A DNA stretch of 42,550 nucleotides, taken from assembly GCA_913061345.1 (NCBI GenBank), contig CAJXTZ010000013.1, positions 1 through 42,550 on the forward strand, in the 5' to 3' direction. Source of the DNA: an uncultured Erythrobacter sp. GTDB lineage: Bacteria > Pseudomonadota > Alphaproteobacteria > Sphingomonadales > Sphingomonadaceae. Positions 8,526 through 17,939 of the stretch are shown piece after piece (within the stretch, counting starts at the first letter, position 1; every line of letters starts with the position of its first letter). A program made the translations under genes and the position numbers. The notes beneath the pieces were generated by a model, which saw nothing but the letters and a program-made list of their open reading frames with translations, did not search any database and had not been told where the DNA came from.

Positions 8526-8989
8526 CGCAAGTGGAACGAGACGAAGGTTCAATTGTGCTGGCAGACCACCCCGATCATCCGGGTTGGCAAGAATGGCGGG
8601 TAGGCGGGGAAAACGCGTTCAATCGGACGGTCCTCGGCCTGATGCTGGTCCGTCTTGATGATGCCCAGCGCGCGCGAGTTCGCATTTTCCCGCGGGAAGT
8701 GTTGAGCAACGGCCATGGTACAATTCACGGCGGCGCGATCGTTTCCTTCATCGATGTGGCTCTGTTCGCTGGTAGCACCCTACTGTTGCATGAAAGCATA
8801 GAGAGCGGCGTAACCGTTGATCTGAGCCACCAGTTCCTCGCACCTGGCGATTTGTCGCGACCGTTGGATGCCGTCGTGGAAGTCATGCGGGAAACCGGAC
8901 GGATGGTGTTCGCGCGAGGTCAAATCGTTCAGGATGATGACCTGATCGGATCGTTCTCCGGAATCCTGCGGAAAATTCGTCGCCAATGA
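8522..8989 (+). CDS. PaaI-like hotdog-fold thioesterase
   Basis: A 155-residue single hotdog domain of the PaaI/4HBT type, expected to hydrolyse acyl-CoA thioesters in the cytoplasm. The central helix motif is [19 protein letters not shown] (about 62-80), followed by the strand region with [12 protein letters not shown]. The start is TTG at 8522, overlapping the sdhB stop as TTGA; no better start lies close by. The gene also overlaps zapE by four bases, so all three are probably co-translated. The acyl substrate cannot be read from the sequence. Confidence 0.85.
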   Translation: MTQVERDEGSIVLADHPDHPGWQEWRVGGENAFNRTVLGLMLVRLDDAQRARVRIFPREVLSNGHGTIHGGAIVSFIDVALFAGSTLLLHESIESGVTVDLSHQFLAPGDLSRPLDAVVEVMRETGRMVFARGQIVQDDDLIGSFSGILRKIRRQ

Positions 8990-10101
8990 CCGGTGTCCTT
9001 GCCCGTTATGAACGCCTGATTTCAGCTGGTGAGCTTCGCCCGGACCCGGACCAGCGCCGCGCTGCAGAACGGCTCGACGCCTTGCAGAAGGATCTCGAAG
9101 CAGAACAATCGGGCGGGCTGCTGGGGCAATTGTTCGGGCGAAAGAAAATCCGGCCCCAGGGCGTTTACATGGTCGGCGGTGTCGGTCGCGGAAAATCCAT
9201 GCTGATGGACCTTTTCCACGCCTCGCTCGATATCCCGGAAAAGCGCCGTGTGCATTTCCACGCGTTCATGCAGGAAGTCCACGCGGCTCTGCGCGAGGCG
9301 CGCAAAAGCGAGAGCGGCGATCCTATCCCGCCCGTTGCCGAGGCGCTGGCTGCGGATCTCAAGGTCTTGGCCTTCGACGAGATGGTGGTGAACAATTCCG
9401 CTGACGCCATGATCATGAGCAGGCTGTTTACGCAGCTTATTTGCGAGCAGAACGTAGCCATCGTCACCACCAGCAATCGTCACCCGCGCGATCTTTACAA
9501 GGACGGGTTGAACAGGGAGCATTTCCTTCCCTTTATCGACCTTGTGCAAACCGAGCTCGACGTTATCGAACTGGACGGGCCGACGGATTACCGCATGGAG
9601 CGTATCGGCGGGCTGGATAGCTGGCATTGTCCCCTGGGAGATAATTCGACCGAGAAGGTGCGTGAGGCGTTCTTTCGTCTGACGGATTATCCACCAGAAG
9701 ATGCGGAACACGTGCCCAGTGCAGAACTGGACGTGGGCGGCGGGCGCATGCTGCACGTACCCAAGGCGCTGAAAGGCGTCGCCGTGTTCAGCTTCAAGCG
9801 GTTGTGCGAACAGCCCCGCGGAGCGCCAGACTACCTCGCCATCGCGCAGGCATACCACACGGTGATTATCGTTGGCATTCCGCAAATGGGCACGGACATG
9901 CGCAACGAGGCAAGTCGCTTCGTAACGCTTATCGATGCACTTTACGAAAACCGCGTCAAACTGTTCGTCACGGCGGCGACCGAACCGGAAGACCTGTACC
10001 CAAGCGGGGATGGCGCGTTCGAATTCCAGCGAACCATAAGCCGGCTCAAGGAAATGCAGAGCGCGGAATATATGGCGCTGGGCCACGGGGTCGCTGGTTA
10101 G
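8986..10101 (+). CDS. zapE: Cell division protein ZapE / AFG1-like ATPase
   Basis: A 371-residue P-loop ATPase of the AFG1/LACE1/ZapE family, linked to Z-ring function and, in mitochondria, to turnover of respiratory-chain subunits. Walker A is GGVGRGKS (64-71) and Walker B is VLAFDE (127-132). The family usually has FDEFxVxDIADAMIL after Walker B; here it reads FDEMVVNNSADAMIM, a mild divergence. The start ATG overlaps the thioesterase stop as ATGA. Linkage to sdhB is common in alphaproteobacteria. The 3' end overlaps the opposing amidotransferase gene by four bases (TTAG). Confidence 0.92.
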   Translation: MTGVLARYERLISAGELRPDPDQRRAAERLDALQKDLEAEQSGGLLGQLFGRKKIRPQGVYMVGGVGRGKSMLMDLFHASLDIPEKRRVHFHAFMQEVHAALREARKSESGDPIPPVAEALAADLKVLAFDEMVVNNSADAMIMSRLFTQLICEQNVAIVTTSNRHPRDLYKDGLNREHFLPFIDLVQTELDVIELDGPTDYRMERIGGLDSWHCPLGDNSTEKVREAFFRLTDYPPEDAEHVPSAELDVGGGRMLHVPKALKGVAVFSFKRLCEQPRGAPDYLAIAQAYHTVIIVGIPQMGTDMRNEASRFVTLIDALYENRVKLFVTAATEPEDLYPSGDGAFEFQRTISRLKEMQSAEYMALGHGVAG

Positions 10102-11993
10102 GTAACCCCCAGGCGTGCCAGCGAACGGTCCAGCATGATCAGTTGCCAAAGCACTCGCGAATGGTCCGCCCTGCCCATGATGTGTTCCTCTGCAATGATG
10201 GAAATCCGCTGGTTGTCGAACCATCCGGTCCGCGCCAGCATCGCGCTCTTGGCGATGCCGCGTGTCTTGGTGGCCAGCGGACCGCGCAGCCATTGCGCAA
10301 TCGGCGTCACGAAACCCTGCTTGGGCCGATACAGGATATCGTCGGGCAAATAGCGTTCCATCGCCTTCTTCAGCAACCACTTGCCCTGCCGCCCCTTCAC
10401 CCGCAGCCCATCCGGCAGGCCTGCAGCGAACTCGACGAGGCGGTGATCCAGCAACGGCTCACGCGCTTCCAGACTGGTCGCCATGCTGGTGCGATCGACT
10501 TTGGTCAGGATATCGCCGGGCAACCAGAACTTGAGATCGACATATTGCGCCACATCCAGCCCGGTGCGCGCCGGAGCATTTTCCATCAGGTCCAGCAGCG
10601 GTTCTTCCGCGCGGTAGTCCCCCAGCTTTACTACAAGTTCTGAAGAGTAGAGCGCGAAGCGGCTTTCCGGCGGGAGAACCGACAACGCCCGGGCATATCC
10701 CCTTGCTCCCGATCCGGCGAGCGACAGCAGCGTCGTCTTCGCGCGTAACGGGCGCGGTGCCCAATCCGCCTTGGGATAGACGCGGCCAAGCGGTCCGAGC
10801 ACTTTGTTGCGCAGCGTCTCAGGCAGCAGGGCGCGTAGTCTCTCTTCATGCGCGTGAAACACCTGTCGCCGATAGCCTGCCAGCGCCTCGTCAGCGCCGT
10901 CGCCGGAAAGGGCGACTGTAACGGTCTCCTTTGCCAGCTGGCACACGCGCCACGTTGGCAAGGCGGAGGCGTCGGCGAAGGGTTCATCGAACATGCCGGC
11001 AATGCTATCGATGGCGTCGAACTGGTCGGCGCTGACCGTGCGCGCTTCGTGATCCGTGGCGAAGAGGCGAGCCACTTTCTCGGCATGGCTTGTTTCGTCC
11101 GCACTGGCGACATCGAAGCCGATAGAGCAGGTCTTTACCGGGCGGCGGCTAGTCTCGGCCATGAAAGCCACTACGCTGGAACTGTCCACTCCGCCCGAAA
11201 GAAATGCGCCAAGCGGCACGTCGGATACCATCCTGCTGGTTACGCCCTGTTGCAAGTGATGCAGCAATTCTGCTTCCAGGTCTTTTGCCTTACCCTTATG
11301 CCGCTCGGCAAAACTGATGTCCCAATACTGCGATGGTCTGGACACGGGACTGTCATGCTTCAGCAACAGCGTGTGGCCGGCGGGCAACTTCTTCACGCCC
11401 TGCAGGATGGAGCGGTGATCGGGCACATAGCCCCAGGCCATGAAATCCTCGACTGCGCGCGGATCGACTTCGCGGCGCATCAGCGGGTGCGCCAGCAAAC
11501 CCTTCAATTCTGATGCGAAAGCCATCGATCCGTCGGAAAGCTGGGCATAGAACAGCGGTTTGACGCCGAAACGGTCCCTCGCCAGAAACAATTCCCGCCG
11601 CTTTCGATCATAGATGGCGAAGGCAAACATGCCGTGCAGATGTTTGACGCAATCGGCGCCCCACTGCTCGTAAGCGGCGAGGATGACTTCGGTGTCGCCA
11701 TCGGTCCTGAACGTTACATCGCGCGCCGCCAGTTCCTTGCGAAGCTCCCGGAAGTTGTAGATTTCTCCGTTGAAGCTGATCACCAGTCGCTCGCTTGCCG
11801 AATGCATCGGTTGCGGCGATCCCTCCACATCGATGATCGAGAGTCGGCGATGGCCCAGTCCCACTCCGGGCGCAGTCCAGACACCCGACCCGTCCGGCCC
11901 GCGATGGGTAAGGACGTCGGTCATCCGCTCGACGCGCGCGGGGTCCACCGGTTTGATCGTCCCGCAATGGAAAAGGCCAGCTATCCCGCACAT
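10098..11993 (-). CDS. XrtA/PEP-CTERM system amidotransferase (AsnB-like)
   Basis: A 631-residue glutamine-dependent asparagine synthetase-like enzyme. The mature N-terminus would be Cys2 (MCGIAG), the glutaminase nucleophile, and the synthetase domain carries the PP-loop SGGVDSSSV. It lies last in the exosortase A operon, 9 bases after xrtA, matching the family found in PEP-CTERM exopolysaccharide loci (TIGR03108-like). There it is thought to amidate a sugar acid or other carboxylate of the glycan rather than to make free asparagine. The substrate is inferred from context only. No terminator is evident, because the gene overlaps zapE. Confidence 0.92.
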   Translation of the reverse strand: MCGIAGLFHCGTIKPVDPARVERMTDVLTHRGPDGSGVWTAPGVGLGHRRLSIIDVEGSPQPMHSASERLVISFNGEIYNFRELRKELAARDVTFRTDGDTEVILAAYEQWGADCVKHLHGMFAFAIYDRKRRELFLARDRFGVKPLFYAQLSDGSMAFASELKGLLAHPLMRREVDPRAVEDFMAWGYVPDHRSILQGVKKLPAGHTLLLKHDSPVSRPSQYWDISFAERHKGKAKDLEAELLHHLQQGVTSRMVSDVPLGAFLSGGVDSSSVVAFMAETSRRPVKTCSIGFDVASADETSHAEKVARLFATDHEARTVSADQFDAIDSIAGMFDEPFADASALPTWRVCQLAKETVTVALSGDGADEALAGYRRQVFHAHEERLRALLPETLRNKVLGPLGRVYPKADWAPRPLRAKTTLLSLAGSGARGYARALSVLPPESRFALYSSELVVKLGDYRAEEPLLDLMENAPARTGLDVAQYVDLKFWLPGDILTKVDRTSMATSLEAREPLLDHRLVEFAAGLPDGLRVKGRQGKWLLKKAMERYLPDDILYRPKQGFVTPIAQWLRGPLATKTRGIAKSAMLARTGWFDNQRISIIAEEHIMGRADHSRVLWQLIMLDRSLARLGVT

Positions 11994-12002
11994 TGGGGCG
12001 GA

Positions 12003-13559
12003 TTAGTCCAGCCCCGCCACAGCGTCCATCCATTCCGGTAGCGGAGCGGTGGATTGAAGAAATGCGGAGAGGGTTTCCTGCGCATCCTGTGTCGGCGTGT
12101 CTTCGGCGGAAAGGATCAGCATGATCGTGGGCTTCGGCTCTGCAAACAATCGGTCCTGCATGTTCTCCAGTTTGAGACGCAGCCGACTGTTTCCGGTCCA
12201 GTCGCCATGCCGGAACCATGTGTAGGCAACCCTTTGGTGCGTGCCCAGAGCCTGGAGTCGATCGCCAGCAGCATTCGAGGGGGCATCTACAGCGGCGAGC
12301 CAGCGCCACTCGGTGCCCTCGGGCAAGGCACCTTCGCCAAATGAGCCTGCTTCGCGGCCGTCTTCCTGCGCTGCATAAAGCGCGTAGACCACATCCACAG
12401 CCATGCCCCGCTTGTCATGATAGCTCGCCACCAATCTATGATCGGCGCCGCTGGCGCGGGCTTCCCATGGATGGGCGTGCTGTGCCGACGTTCGTTCCCA
12501 CCCTTCGATATCGGGTAAAGCGATAATTTCGGGAAGCTCCGCCACCACGCCTCTTGCCTGAGAGGACCACAAGACCACCGCAAGCGCGACCGCCGCCGTC
12601 GCAGCCAGCACGCTCCAACCGTTGCCGTTCAGGTGTTCGAGACGATCCGGCCAAGTGGCATTTGAAATCTGCTCGCCATCAATGAACGGATCGTCCACCT
12701 GCCGATCGAAATAGCGCCATCCCAGTCCAATCAGGGCTGCCATTACAAGCGCGAAGAAGATCCATCCGTAGAAGATATGATCGAAACCGGCAGCGAATGC
12801 GATGCCCTGTGATTGCGCGATATAGATAGTGCCCCATGCGCGCACGCCGTTCGCCAGTATCGGCAGAATCACGGCGACGGCCATGAATACAAAGCGGCGG
12901 GGCCATGACCGGAAACATACGTGGGATATCAACGTGCCAAGGGCGACCATCGCAACCAGGAATTTAACGCCGGAACAAGCCTCTGCCACTTCGAACAGGC
13001 CAGCGGGCGTATCGATGAACACACCATCGATGATTGCCGGAATGCCGCTTGCATGCGTAAGCGCGATGGTGATCTGTGCCGTGATCATCTGCAGAGCCGG
13101 CACCAGTTCTTCGCCCACCGGCACGAGGAAGAGGCCATAGGCTAGCGGGAACAACAGCGCCCATGCGACGCGCGGACCCAGAAGGGTGATGACAGCAGAT
13201 TGCATGGCAGCCACCAGCCCCAGGTGACTAACCGTCGCCGTTCCGGAAATATCGCCCAGCAGCCACACGAACAGCGAACCGGCAACCAAGACAAGTCCGG
13301 GCCACCATGCCCGCGGTGTCAGTTGCGCCAGTTCACCAGCCCTTTGCCAGACGAGCCAACCTATGATCAGCGGCACTAGCAGGATGTGATTGTAGGTAGA
13401 GATGTCCCAGTATTGCCGGGCCATTTCGGCCCAATCGCCCGCGAACAGCGCGAACAAAGTGGCCCAGGCAAAGGTCAGACGCAGCAGTGGCCTGCGCCAT
13501 GGCGGAGCAGTGCGTTCTGCGAACAGCGCCCTTTGCGGGGAGATTACATCAAGCGGCAT
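12003..13559 (-). CDS. xrtA: Exosortase A fused to EpsI domain
   Basis: Exosortase A is the membrane transpeptidase-like enzyme that processes PEP-CTERM proteins. The first about 285 residues form eight or so membrane segments and carry the catalytic Cys195 (EACSGVKF), Arg240 (NGVRAWGT) and His261 (FDHIFYGW). After a further membrane segment (about 317-334) comes an EpsI/DUF3485 domain to residue 518, with VVYALYAAQ. In some bacteria EpsI is a separate gene; here the two are one protein. The start ATG at 13559 lies 11 bases inside the preceding glycosyltransferase gene. The operon position, between glycosyltransferase and AsnB-like gene, is typical. Confidence 0.95.
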   Translation of the reverse strand: MPLDVISPQRALFAERTAPPWRRPLLRLTFAWATLFALFAGDWAEMARQYWDISTYNHILLVPLIIGWLVWQRAGELAQLTPRAWWPGLVLVAGSLFVWLLGDISGTATVSHLGLVAAMQSAVITLLGPRVAWALLFPLAYGLFLVPVGEELVPALQMITAQITIALTHASGIPAIIDGVFIDTPAGLFEVAEACSGVKFLVAMVALGTLISHVCFRSWPRRFVFMAVAVILPILANGVRAWGTIYIAQSQGIAFAAGFDHIFYGWIFFALVMAALIGLGWRYFDRQVDDPFIDGEQISNATWPDRLEHLNGNGWSVLAATAAVALAVVLWSSQARGVVAELPEIIALPDIEGWERTSAQHAHPWEARASGADHRLVASYHDKRGMAVDVVYALYAAQEDGREAGSFGEGALPEGTEWRWLAAVDAPSNAAGDRLQALGTHQRVAYTWFRHGDWTGNSRLRLKLENMQDRLFAEPKPTIMLILSAEDTPTQDAQETLSAFLQSTAPLPEWMDAVAGLD

Positions 13560-14772
13560 CGCGCCGATTTCCCGGTTCTATGCCAAGCACGTGAGGAAGG
13601 TCTGCCAGCATTGCGGGCCAGCTCATATTGGCCAATACGAAGCGGCGTGCCTTCTCGCCCATGGAACGAGCATGACCTGGTTCGTCGCTAATTTGCAGCA
13701 TGGCGTCGGCGAAAGAAGCATCGTCTTCAGCAATCAGGAAATGCGTATCGGGGCGCGCGTCAATTCCCGTGGCAGCGCCTGGCGATAGCACCACCGGGCA
13801 CGCCATAGCCATGGCTTCCAGAACCTTGTTCTGCACTCCGCGGGCGATACTCAACGGCGCGACGACGGCATGCGCTCCTGCCAGCCATGGGCGCGTGTCC
13901 GGCACCTCGCCTGCAACATGCGTTCCGTGCAGCCCTTGCAGCGCCAACACCTCACGCGTTGGGGAGCGGCCTACGATATGAAACTGGGCGTCGGGCTTTC
14001 GCAGGCGCACAATCGGCATGATCCAGCGCGTCATTCGGCAAACCGCCTCGATATTCGGCGCGTAGTCCATCTGTCCGGTGAAAATGAAATGAGGGCCTTT
14101 TTTGCCGAGCGTTGGCTCTGGAAGGACTGCATCCGGGTCGAACAAGGCGCAGTCGATACCGTTGCGCAGCGCTCTTACATCGTATTTCCCCCCTGTTCTG
14201 CCGCGCAAGAATTCGGCTTCTGCTTCGCTCACCAGAAGGGTGACATCGGCGCGAGCAACAAGGCTGGTTTCCACGCTTTTCAGCAAGCGTCCTTCACGCC
14301 GGTCAATCCAGCTTCGAGGTCCGCTGCCTGCCTTTGCGTAAGCCTCGAACTTGGCCGAATCGACATCGACCAGGTCAACGACGAGGCGCCCTTGCCAGTC
14401 GGCGGGCACGAACTGGCCCATCTGGCCGGAAAAGACGTAGATCGCGGAGATATTCCGGCTCTGCAATGTCTGTTCGACCCACTGCATCAATCCGGCTGAT
14501 CGGAAGGCCGATAGGCTAACCGGCTCCCCGCGAACGAGTGCCTCCAGACCTGCAACTGGCAGGCTCTTGCTACGGCGCGGCATGCACCAGGTCGCTGCAA
14601 CCTCGGCAAGCAAAGGTCCGTTGGCTACGTCTGCATCCGTTTCCGCCAGGCATCCTACATGTACAGGAGCGAGCTTCGCCAACGCTTTCAGAATGTGGTG
14701 GGAGCGGATCTTGTCTCCACGATCGGGCGGGAACGGCAGGCGATGGGCCAGGAGGAGGATTTCACCGTTCAC
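13549..14772 (-). CDS. XrtA-associated glycosyltransferase (TIGR03087-like)
   Basis: A 407-residue GT-B glycosyltransferase of the PEP-CTERM/XrtA type. The N-terminal domain starts with LLLAHRLPFPPDRGDKIRS, and the C-terminal nucleotide-sugar domain has PHFIFTGQMDYAPNIEAV and a GVQNKVLEAMAMACPVV loop. It probably adds a sugar to the lipid-linked exopolysaccharide precursor in the cytoplasm. The start was set at GTG 14772, which overlaps the FemAB stop as GTGA; the longer open frame to 14835 has no leader-like features. It overlaps xrtA by 11 bases. Confidence 0.9.
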   Translation of the reverse strand: MNGEILLLAHRLPFPPDRGDKIRSHHILKALAKLAPVHVGCLAETDADVANGPLLAEVAATWCMPRRSKSLPVAGLEALVRGEPVSLSAFRSAGLMQWVEQTLQSRNISAIYVFSGQMGQFVPADWQGRLVVDLVDVDSAKFEAYAKAGSGPRSWIDRREGRLLKSVETSLVARADVTLLVSEAEAEFLRGRTGGKYDVRALRNGIDCALFDPDAVLPEPTLGKKGPHFIFTGQMDYAPNIEAVCRMTRWIMPIVRLRKPDAQFHIVGRSPTREVLALQGLHGTHVAGEVPDTRPWLAGAHAVVAPLSIARGVQNKVLEAMAMACPVVLSPGAATGIDARPDTHFLIAEDDASFADAMLQISDEPGHARSMGEKARRFVLANMSWPAMLADLPHVLGIEPGNRRDAA

Positions 14773-15827
14773 CCCAACCCCCTGGCAATCAGGGGGCCTA
14801 TCCTGTTGGCAAGCGGCAGGGGCAGCTTTTTCCATAAAGCAATGCGCGACTGGTGCTGCGCGCTGGTGGGATCGACATCGCGCGGTTCATAACCCGGTGT
14901 CGTCCAGCTGGCGTACGACAGGGGCTGCGGATCGAAACCCCAGTTTTTCTTGAAGCTCCACGCGCCGCTTCCCGTTTTGCTGCGTCCAAAATCGAAGCGG
15001 TCGCAGCCCCGCCTGCGCGCATGCAGCATCAGTTCGTAATACATGCGATCATTCGCACGCAGGTGCCGTGCAGCCCATGTACCGCCGCCCCAATATGGCA
15101 TTACGGCACCATCGTAATAGAGCGAAAGCACACTGGCGACAGGCGTGGCTCCGTCCCAAACCGTCAGAACGTCGGCGTCGAGCCGATCGAGAACGGCTTC
15201 GAAAAGGCTCTTGGGAAACACCGGCGTTCCCAGATTGCGCACGCTTTCTGCATAAACTGCGAAATGGCTAACCCGATCCAATCGCGCAGAGCCGGTGGTA
15301 ACGCGCAAATCCCTGCGCAAACCCTTGCGGATTTCTGCACGCTGCTTGCGCGGGATTGCCTTGAGCTGCTCGTCATCATCATCGCATAGCGTGGTGACAA
15401 AACCGCAATGGCTGTCTTCGCGGACGTGCCAACCGGTTCCGGATGCCGGACCACGCAGTTCCACCGTCGGGCAGGACTGGCGAAGCGCAAATTCCTGTAC
15501 CGCATGGCACAGGTTACGGGCCGTTTCCTCATCCTCGGCAAGCACGCCCCCCTCGACAGCAAAGCCGGAGGATGCAAGCGCGCGGCCGAAAATCGGAGAG
15601 TGAACTTCTGTCAGCGGCAACCACCCTGTTAGGCTGCCGCGCATTTCCGCTACAAGACCGCAGGCGCGTTGACCGGTCCCTTTCTCGATGGCGAGCAACC
15701 ATGCTGGCGTGTGGAACACCGATCCGCCGTGCTCGGCCACGAAGCCTTCCACCCGCGCAACCTCGTCGGGCTGCTTCAGGTCGGCCACGCGAACGGTTTC
15801 GCGCATCAAGGCGAATGGCGCGTTCAT
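14769..15827 (-). CDS. FemAB-like protein, XrtA/PEP-CTERM system-associated
   Basis: A 352-residue protein with two GNAT-like halves, of the FemAB/BioF2-like class (TIGR03019-like). FemAB proteins join amino acids from aminoacyl-tRNA to peptidoglycan; in exosortase loci the acceptor is unknown but is presumably the glycan or its precursor. Recognisable parts are the N-terminal HTPAWLLAIEKGTG, a basic helix PRKQRAEIRKGLRRDL, and the C-terminal FDFGRSKTGSGAWSFKKNWGF, characteristic of the family. The ATG overlaps the deacetylase stop as ATGA. A second GNAT-like protein of the locus lies at 25767-26753. Confidence 0.92.
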   Translation of the reverse strand: MNAPFALMRETVRVADLKQPDEVARVEGFVAEHGGSVFHTPAWLLAIEKGTGQRACGLVAEMRGSLTGWLPLTEVHSPIFGRALASSGFAVEGGVLAEDEETARNLCHAVQEFALRQSCPTVELRGPASGTGWHVREDSHCGFVTTLCDDDDEQLKAIPRKQRAEIRKGLRRDLRVTTGSARLDRVSHFAVYAESVRNLGTPVFPKSLFEAVLDRLDADVLTVWDGATPVASVLSLYYDGAVMPYWGGGTWAARHLRANDRMYYELMLHARRRGCDRFDFGRSKTGSGAWSFKKNWGFDPQPLSYASWTTPGYEPRDVDPTSAQHQSRIALWKKLPLPLANRIGPLIARGLG

Positions 15828-16735
15828 CTACCCACCGCTTTTTCAAGCCGTAATCGCAGGTTTTCACGTTGTGCGATGGCGTCCATGCGCCCCCATTGGA
15901 ACTCGCTTACCAAATGCTCCAGCTTGCCTGCCATCCGGTCGAGATTGGTATAATGGCGCAACCGAGAGCGGAGCGGCGCACCGGCAACGCGCGGTTGCCC
16001 AGGGTCAATCTCCCACGGATGGAAATAGAACACCGCTGGCCGCCCATCGGTGCGGTTCACCTGCCGAATGGCCCAGCGACTGAAAGCGTAAGGCAGCACA
16101 CGGAAAAATCCGCCCCCGCCCGCGGCCAGTCTTTTTCCGCGGAACATGGCCGTGGTAACTGGCAATTCGACGAAATTGCTGCCCGTTACGGGCTTGAACG
16201 CGAACCGCGATGCTTCGGGCCAGCCATAGTGATCATGTGCCACGGGTGCCACGCTGGACGAGTAGGTATATCCCTCCTCTGCCAGCACATCGAACGCCCA
16301 GGGCGTACGTGCATCTATGGAAAAGCTCGGTGCGCGATACCCCACCACATGCGTGCCGCTGGCATCTTCCAGAACCTTGCGGGTGCGGGCGATGTCGGTC
16401 GCGAAACATGCGGGATCGAGACGAAACACCCGCTGGTGATCCCACCCGTGGCTGGCGATTTCGTGCCCGCGATTGGCAATTTCGTACAACAGTTCGCCGT
16501 GGCGCTGTGCCACCCAGCCAAGCGTGAAGAAGGTGCCTTTCGCCTGCACGGTGTCGAACAGGTCCAGTATCTGGCGGACATTGCGGTCCACCCGGTCATC
16601 CAGCGAACCCCACTGATCACGCTCGATCACATCCTCGAACGCGCCAACCTGGAACCAGTCTTCCACATCAACCGACAAGCCGTTGACGATGGCATCGGGC
16701 TTCGCCGGTTTGTGATCGAAATCAAGCGCGTTCAC
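15824..16735 (-). CDS. XrtA-associated polysaccharide deacetylase
   Basis: A 303-residue NodB-type deacetylase (TIGR03006-like) with a DUF3473 C-terminus. Metal and catalytic residues are visible in SVDVEDWF (21-28) and SHGWDHQ (His96, His100), and YRAPSF is the usual third motif. It would remove N-acetyl groups from the exopolysaccharide or its precursor, exposing free amines. There is no signal peptide, so it is probably cytoplasmic or exported unusually. The start is GTG at 16735, with GGGAG about 10 bases upstream. It is 24 bases after the ATPase gene and overlaps FemAB by four. Confidence 0.93.
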   Translation of the reverse strand: MNALDFDHKPAKPDAIVNGLSVDVEDWFQVGAFEDVIERDQWGSLDDRVDRNVRQILDLFDTVQAKGTFFTLGWVAQRHGELLYEIANRGHEIASHGWDHQRVFRLDPACFATDIARTRKVLEDASGTHVVGYRAPSFSIDARTPWAFDVLAEEGYTYSSSVAPVAHDHYGWPEASRFAFKPVTGSNFVELPVTTAMFRGKRLAAGGGGFFRVLPYAFSRWAIRQVNRTDGRPAVFYFHPWEIDPGQPRVAGAPLRSRLRHYTNLDRMAGKLEHLVSEFQWGRMDAIAQRENLRLRLEKAVGR

Positions 16736-16759
16736 AGCGTTACAGCTCCCGAGCGCCGA

Positions 16760-17914
16760 TCAGGCGGCCTTGCTCGAATCCATCTCGCTCTCGATCCAGT
16801 CGATCAGCATGGTCAGGGTCTGACGTATCGTGCGTTCCTGTTCGAAACACTTCGCTTCAACGCGGGCCACTTGCTCGCGCAGGGTTTCAATCTCGGGGTT
16901 AACGAACTCGGCGATTGCAGTATCGCGCTGCTCGGCCATCTCCACGATGGCCTGCTGCAACTCGGCGATCTGGGCGTCTCGTTCTGCCAGGTATTCTTCC
17001 AGCATTTCCTTGTCCACACGCGGCGTGGTGGGCATAGCTTTCACCGGCTCGAAATTCTTCTTGGCCTCCGGCATGGGGGATGGCGCAGCCTCTGGGAAAG
17101 CGCGTTCGGCTTCCATCTCGCCCAGCACGTTCTGCAACATGGCCGCATCGATCCTGTTGCGTTCTTCCACAGCGCCCAGCAGAAGCAGGCGATTGGCAAT
17201 CTGGTTGATCCGGCGCGGAATGCCGCCACTGGCTTCGTAGAGCTCCGAGAATACACGCTGGTCAAATGCGGGATTACCGTCCCACCCCACCCTCTTGAGA
17301 CGATGGACGATATAGGGTTCGATCTCACCTTTCTGCATGGGTTCCAGATGATGCGCCGCAATCACGCGCTGGCGCAGCTGCTCGAGGCCGGGATCGCTCT
17401 GGATCGTGACGCGAAACTCCGGCTGGCCCAGCAGCAGGGTCTGCAACAAGGGATGATTACCAAGCTGGAAGTTCGATAGCATCCGCAACTCTTCCAGCGC
17501 AGAGACGGTAAGGTTCTGCGATTCGTCCATCACCAACAGACAGCGACGGCCTTCGCGCGCTTCCTCGTGCAGGAAGCTTTCGATCTCGGTAAGGGCCGTG
17601 GCCTTGTCATGGCCTTCGATATCGAGGCCGAAGCTGCGCGCCACTACGTGGACGATTTCTTCGCCATCCAGCTTACTGGTCACGACCTGCGCGACTGTTA
17701 CCTGGCTTTCGTCGAGGCTTTCCATCATGTGCGCAACCAGCGTGGACTTGCCCGAGCCGACTTCGCCGGTGATGACGATGAAGCCTTCGCCCTGCGCAAG
17801 GCCATAACCCAGGTAGGACAATGCCTTGCGATGGGTGATCGAGCGGAAATAGAATTCCGGATCGGGGGTAAGCTGGAATGGCTTGCCGGTGAGGCCGTAG
17901 AAGTTATCGAACAT
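16760..17914 (-). CDS. XrtA/PEP-CTERM system ATPase (ExeA/GspA-like)
   Basis: A 384-residue AAA ATPase of the ExeA/GspA class (TIGR03015-like), beginning MFDNFYGLTGKPFQLTPDP. Walker A is GEVGSGKST (50-58), Walker B CLLVMDE (about 125-131), and GGIPRRINQIANRLLLLG is the sensor helix. After about residue 270 comes a Pro-rich linker and then a long coiled coil (about 300-370), probably for oligomerisation or partner binding. The start at 17914 is fixed by AAGGAG 9 bases upstream; the open frame runs further but lacks homology. It probably energises or regulates export of the polysaccharide. Confidence 0.93.
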   Translation of the reverse strand: MFDNFYGLTGKPFQLTPDPEFYFRSITHRKALSYLGYGLAQGEGFIVITGEVGSGKSTLVAHMMESLDESQVTVAQVVTSKLDGEEIVHVVARSFGLDIEGHDKATALTEIESFLHEEAREGRRCLLVMDESQNLTVSALEELRMLSNFQLGNHPLLQTLLLGQPEFRVTIQSDPGLEQLRQRVIAAHHLEPMQKGEIEPYIVHRLKRVGWDGNPAFDQRVFSELYEASGGIPRRINQIANRLLLLGAVEERNRIDAAMLQNVLGEMEAERAFPEAAPSPMPEAKKNFEPVKAMPTTPRVDKEMLEEYLAERDAQIAELQQAIVEMAEQRDTAIAEFVNPEIETLREQVARVEAKCFEQERTIRQTLTMLIDWIESEMDSSKAA

Positions 17915-17939
17915 GGGCTTGTTCTCCTTGCTGACCTGG

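Noticed and set aside
9022..10380. 452-codon frame antisense to zapE
   Set aside because: The plus-strand ZapE has clear Walker motifs; the antisense translation has none and spans two genes.
15869..17479. 536-codon plus-strand frame opposite the deacetylase and ATPase genes
   Set aside because: Both minus-strand proteins are well supported; the antisense frame has no recognisable motif.
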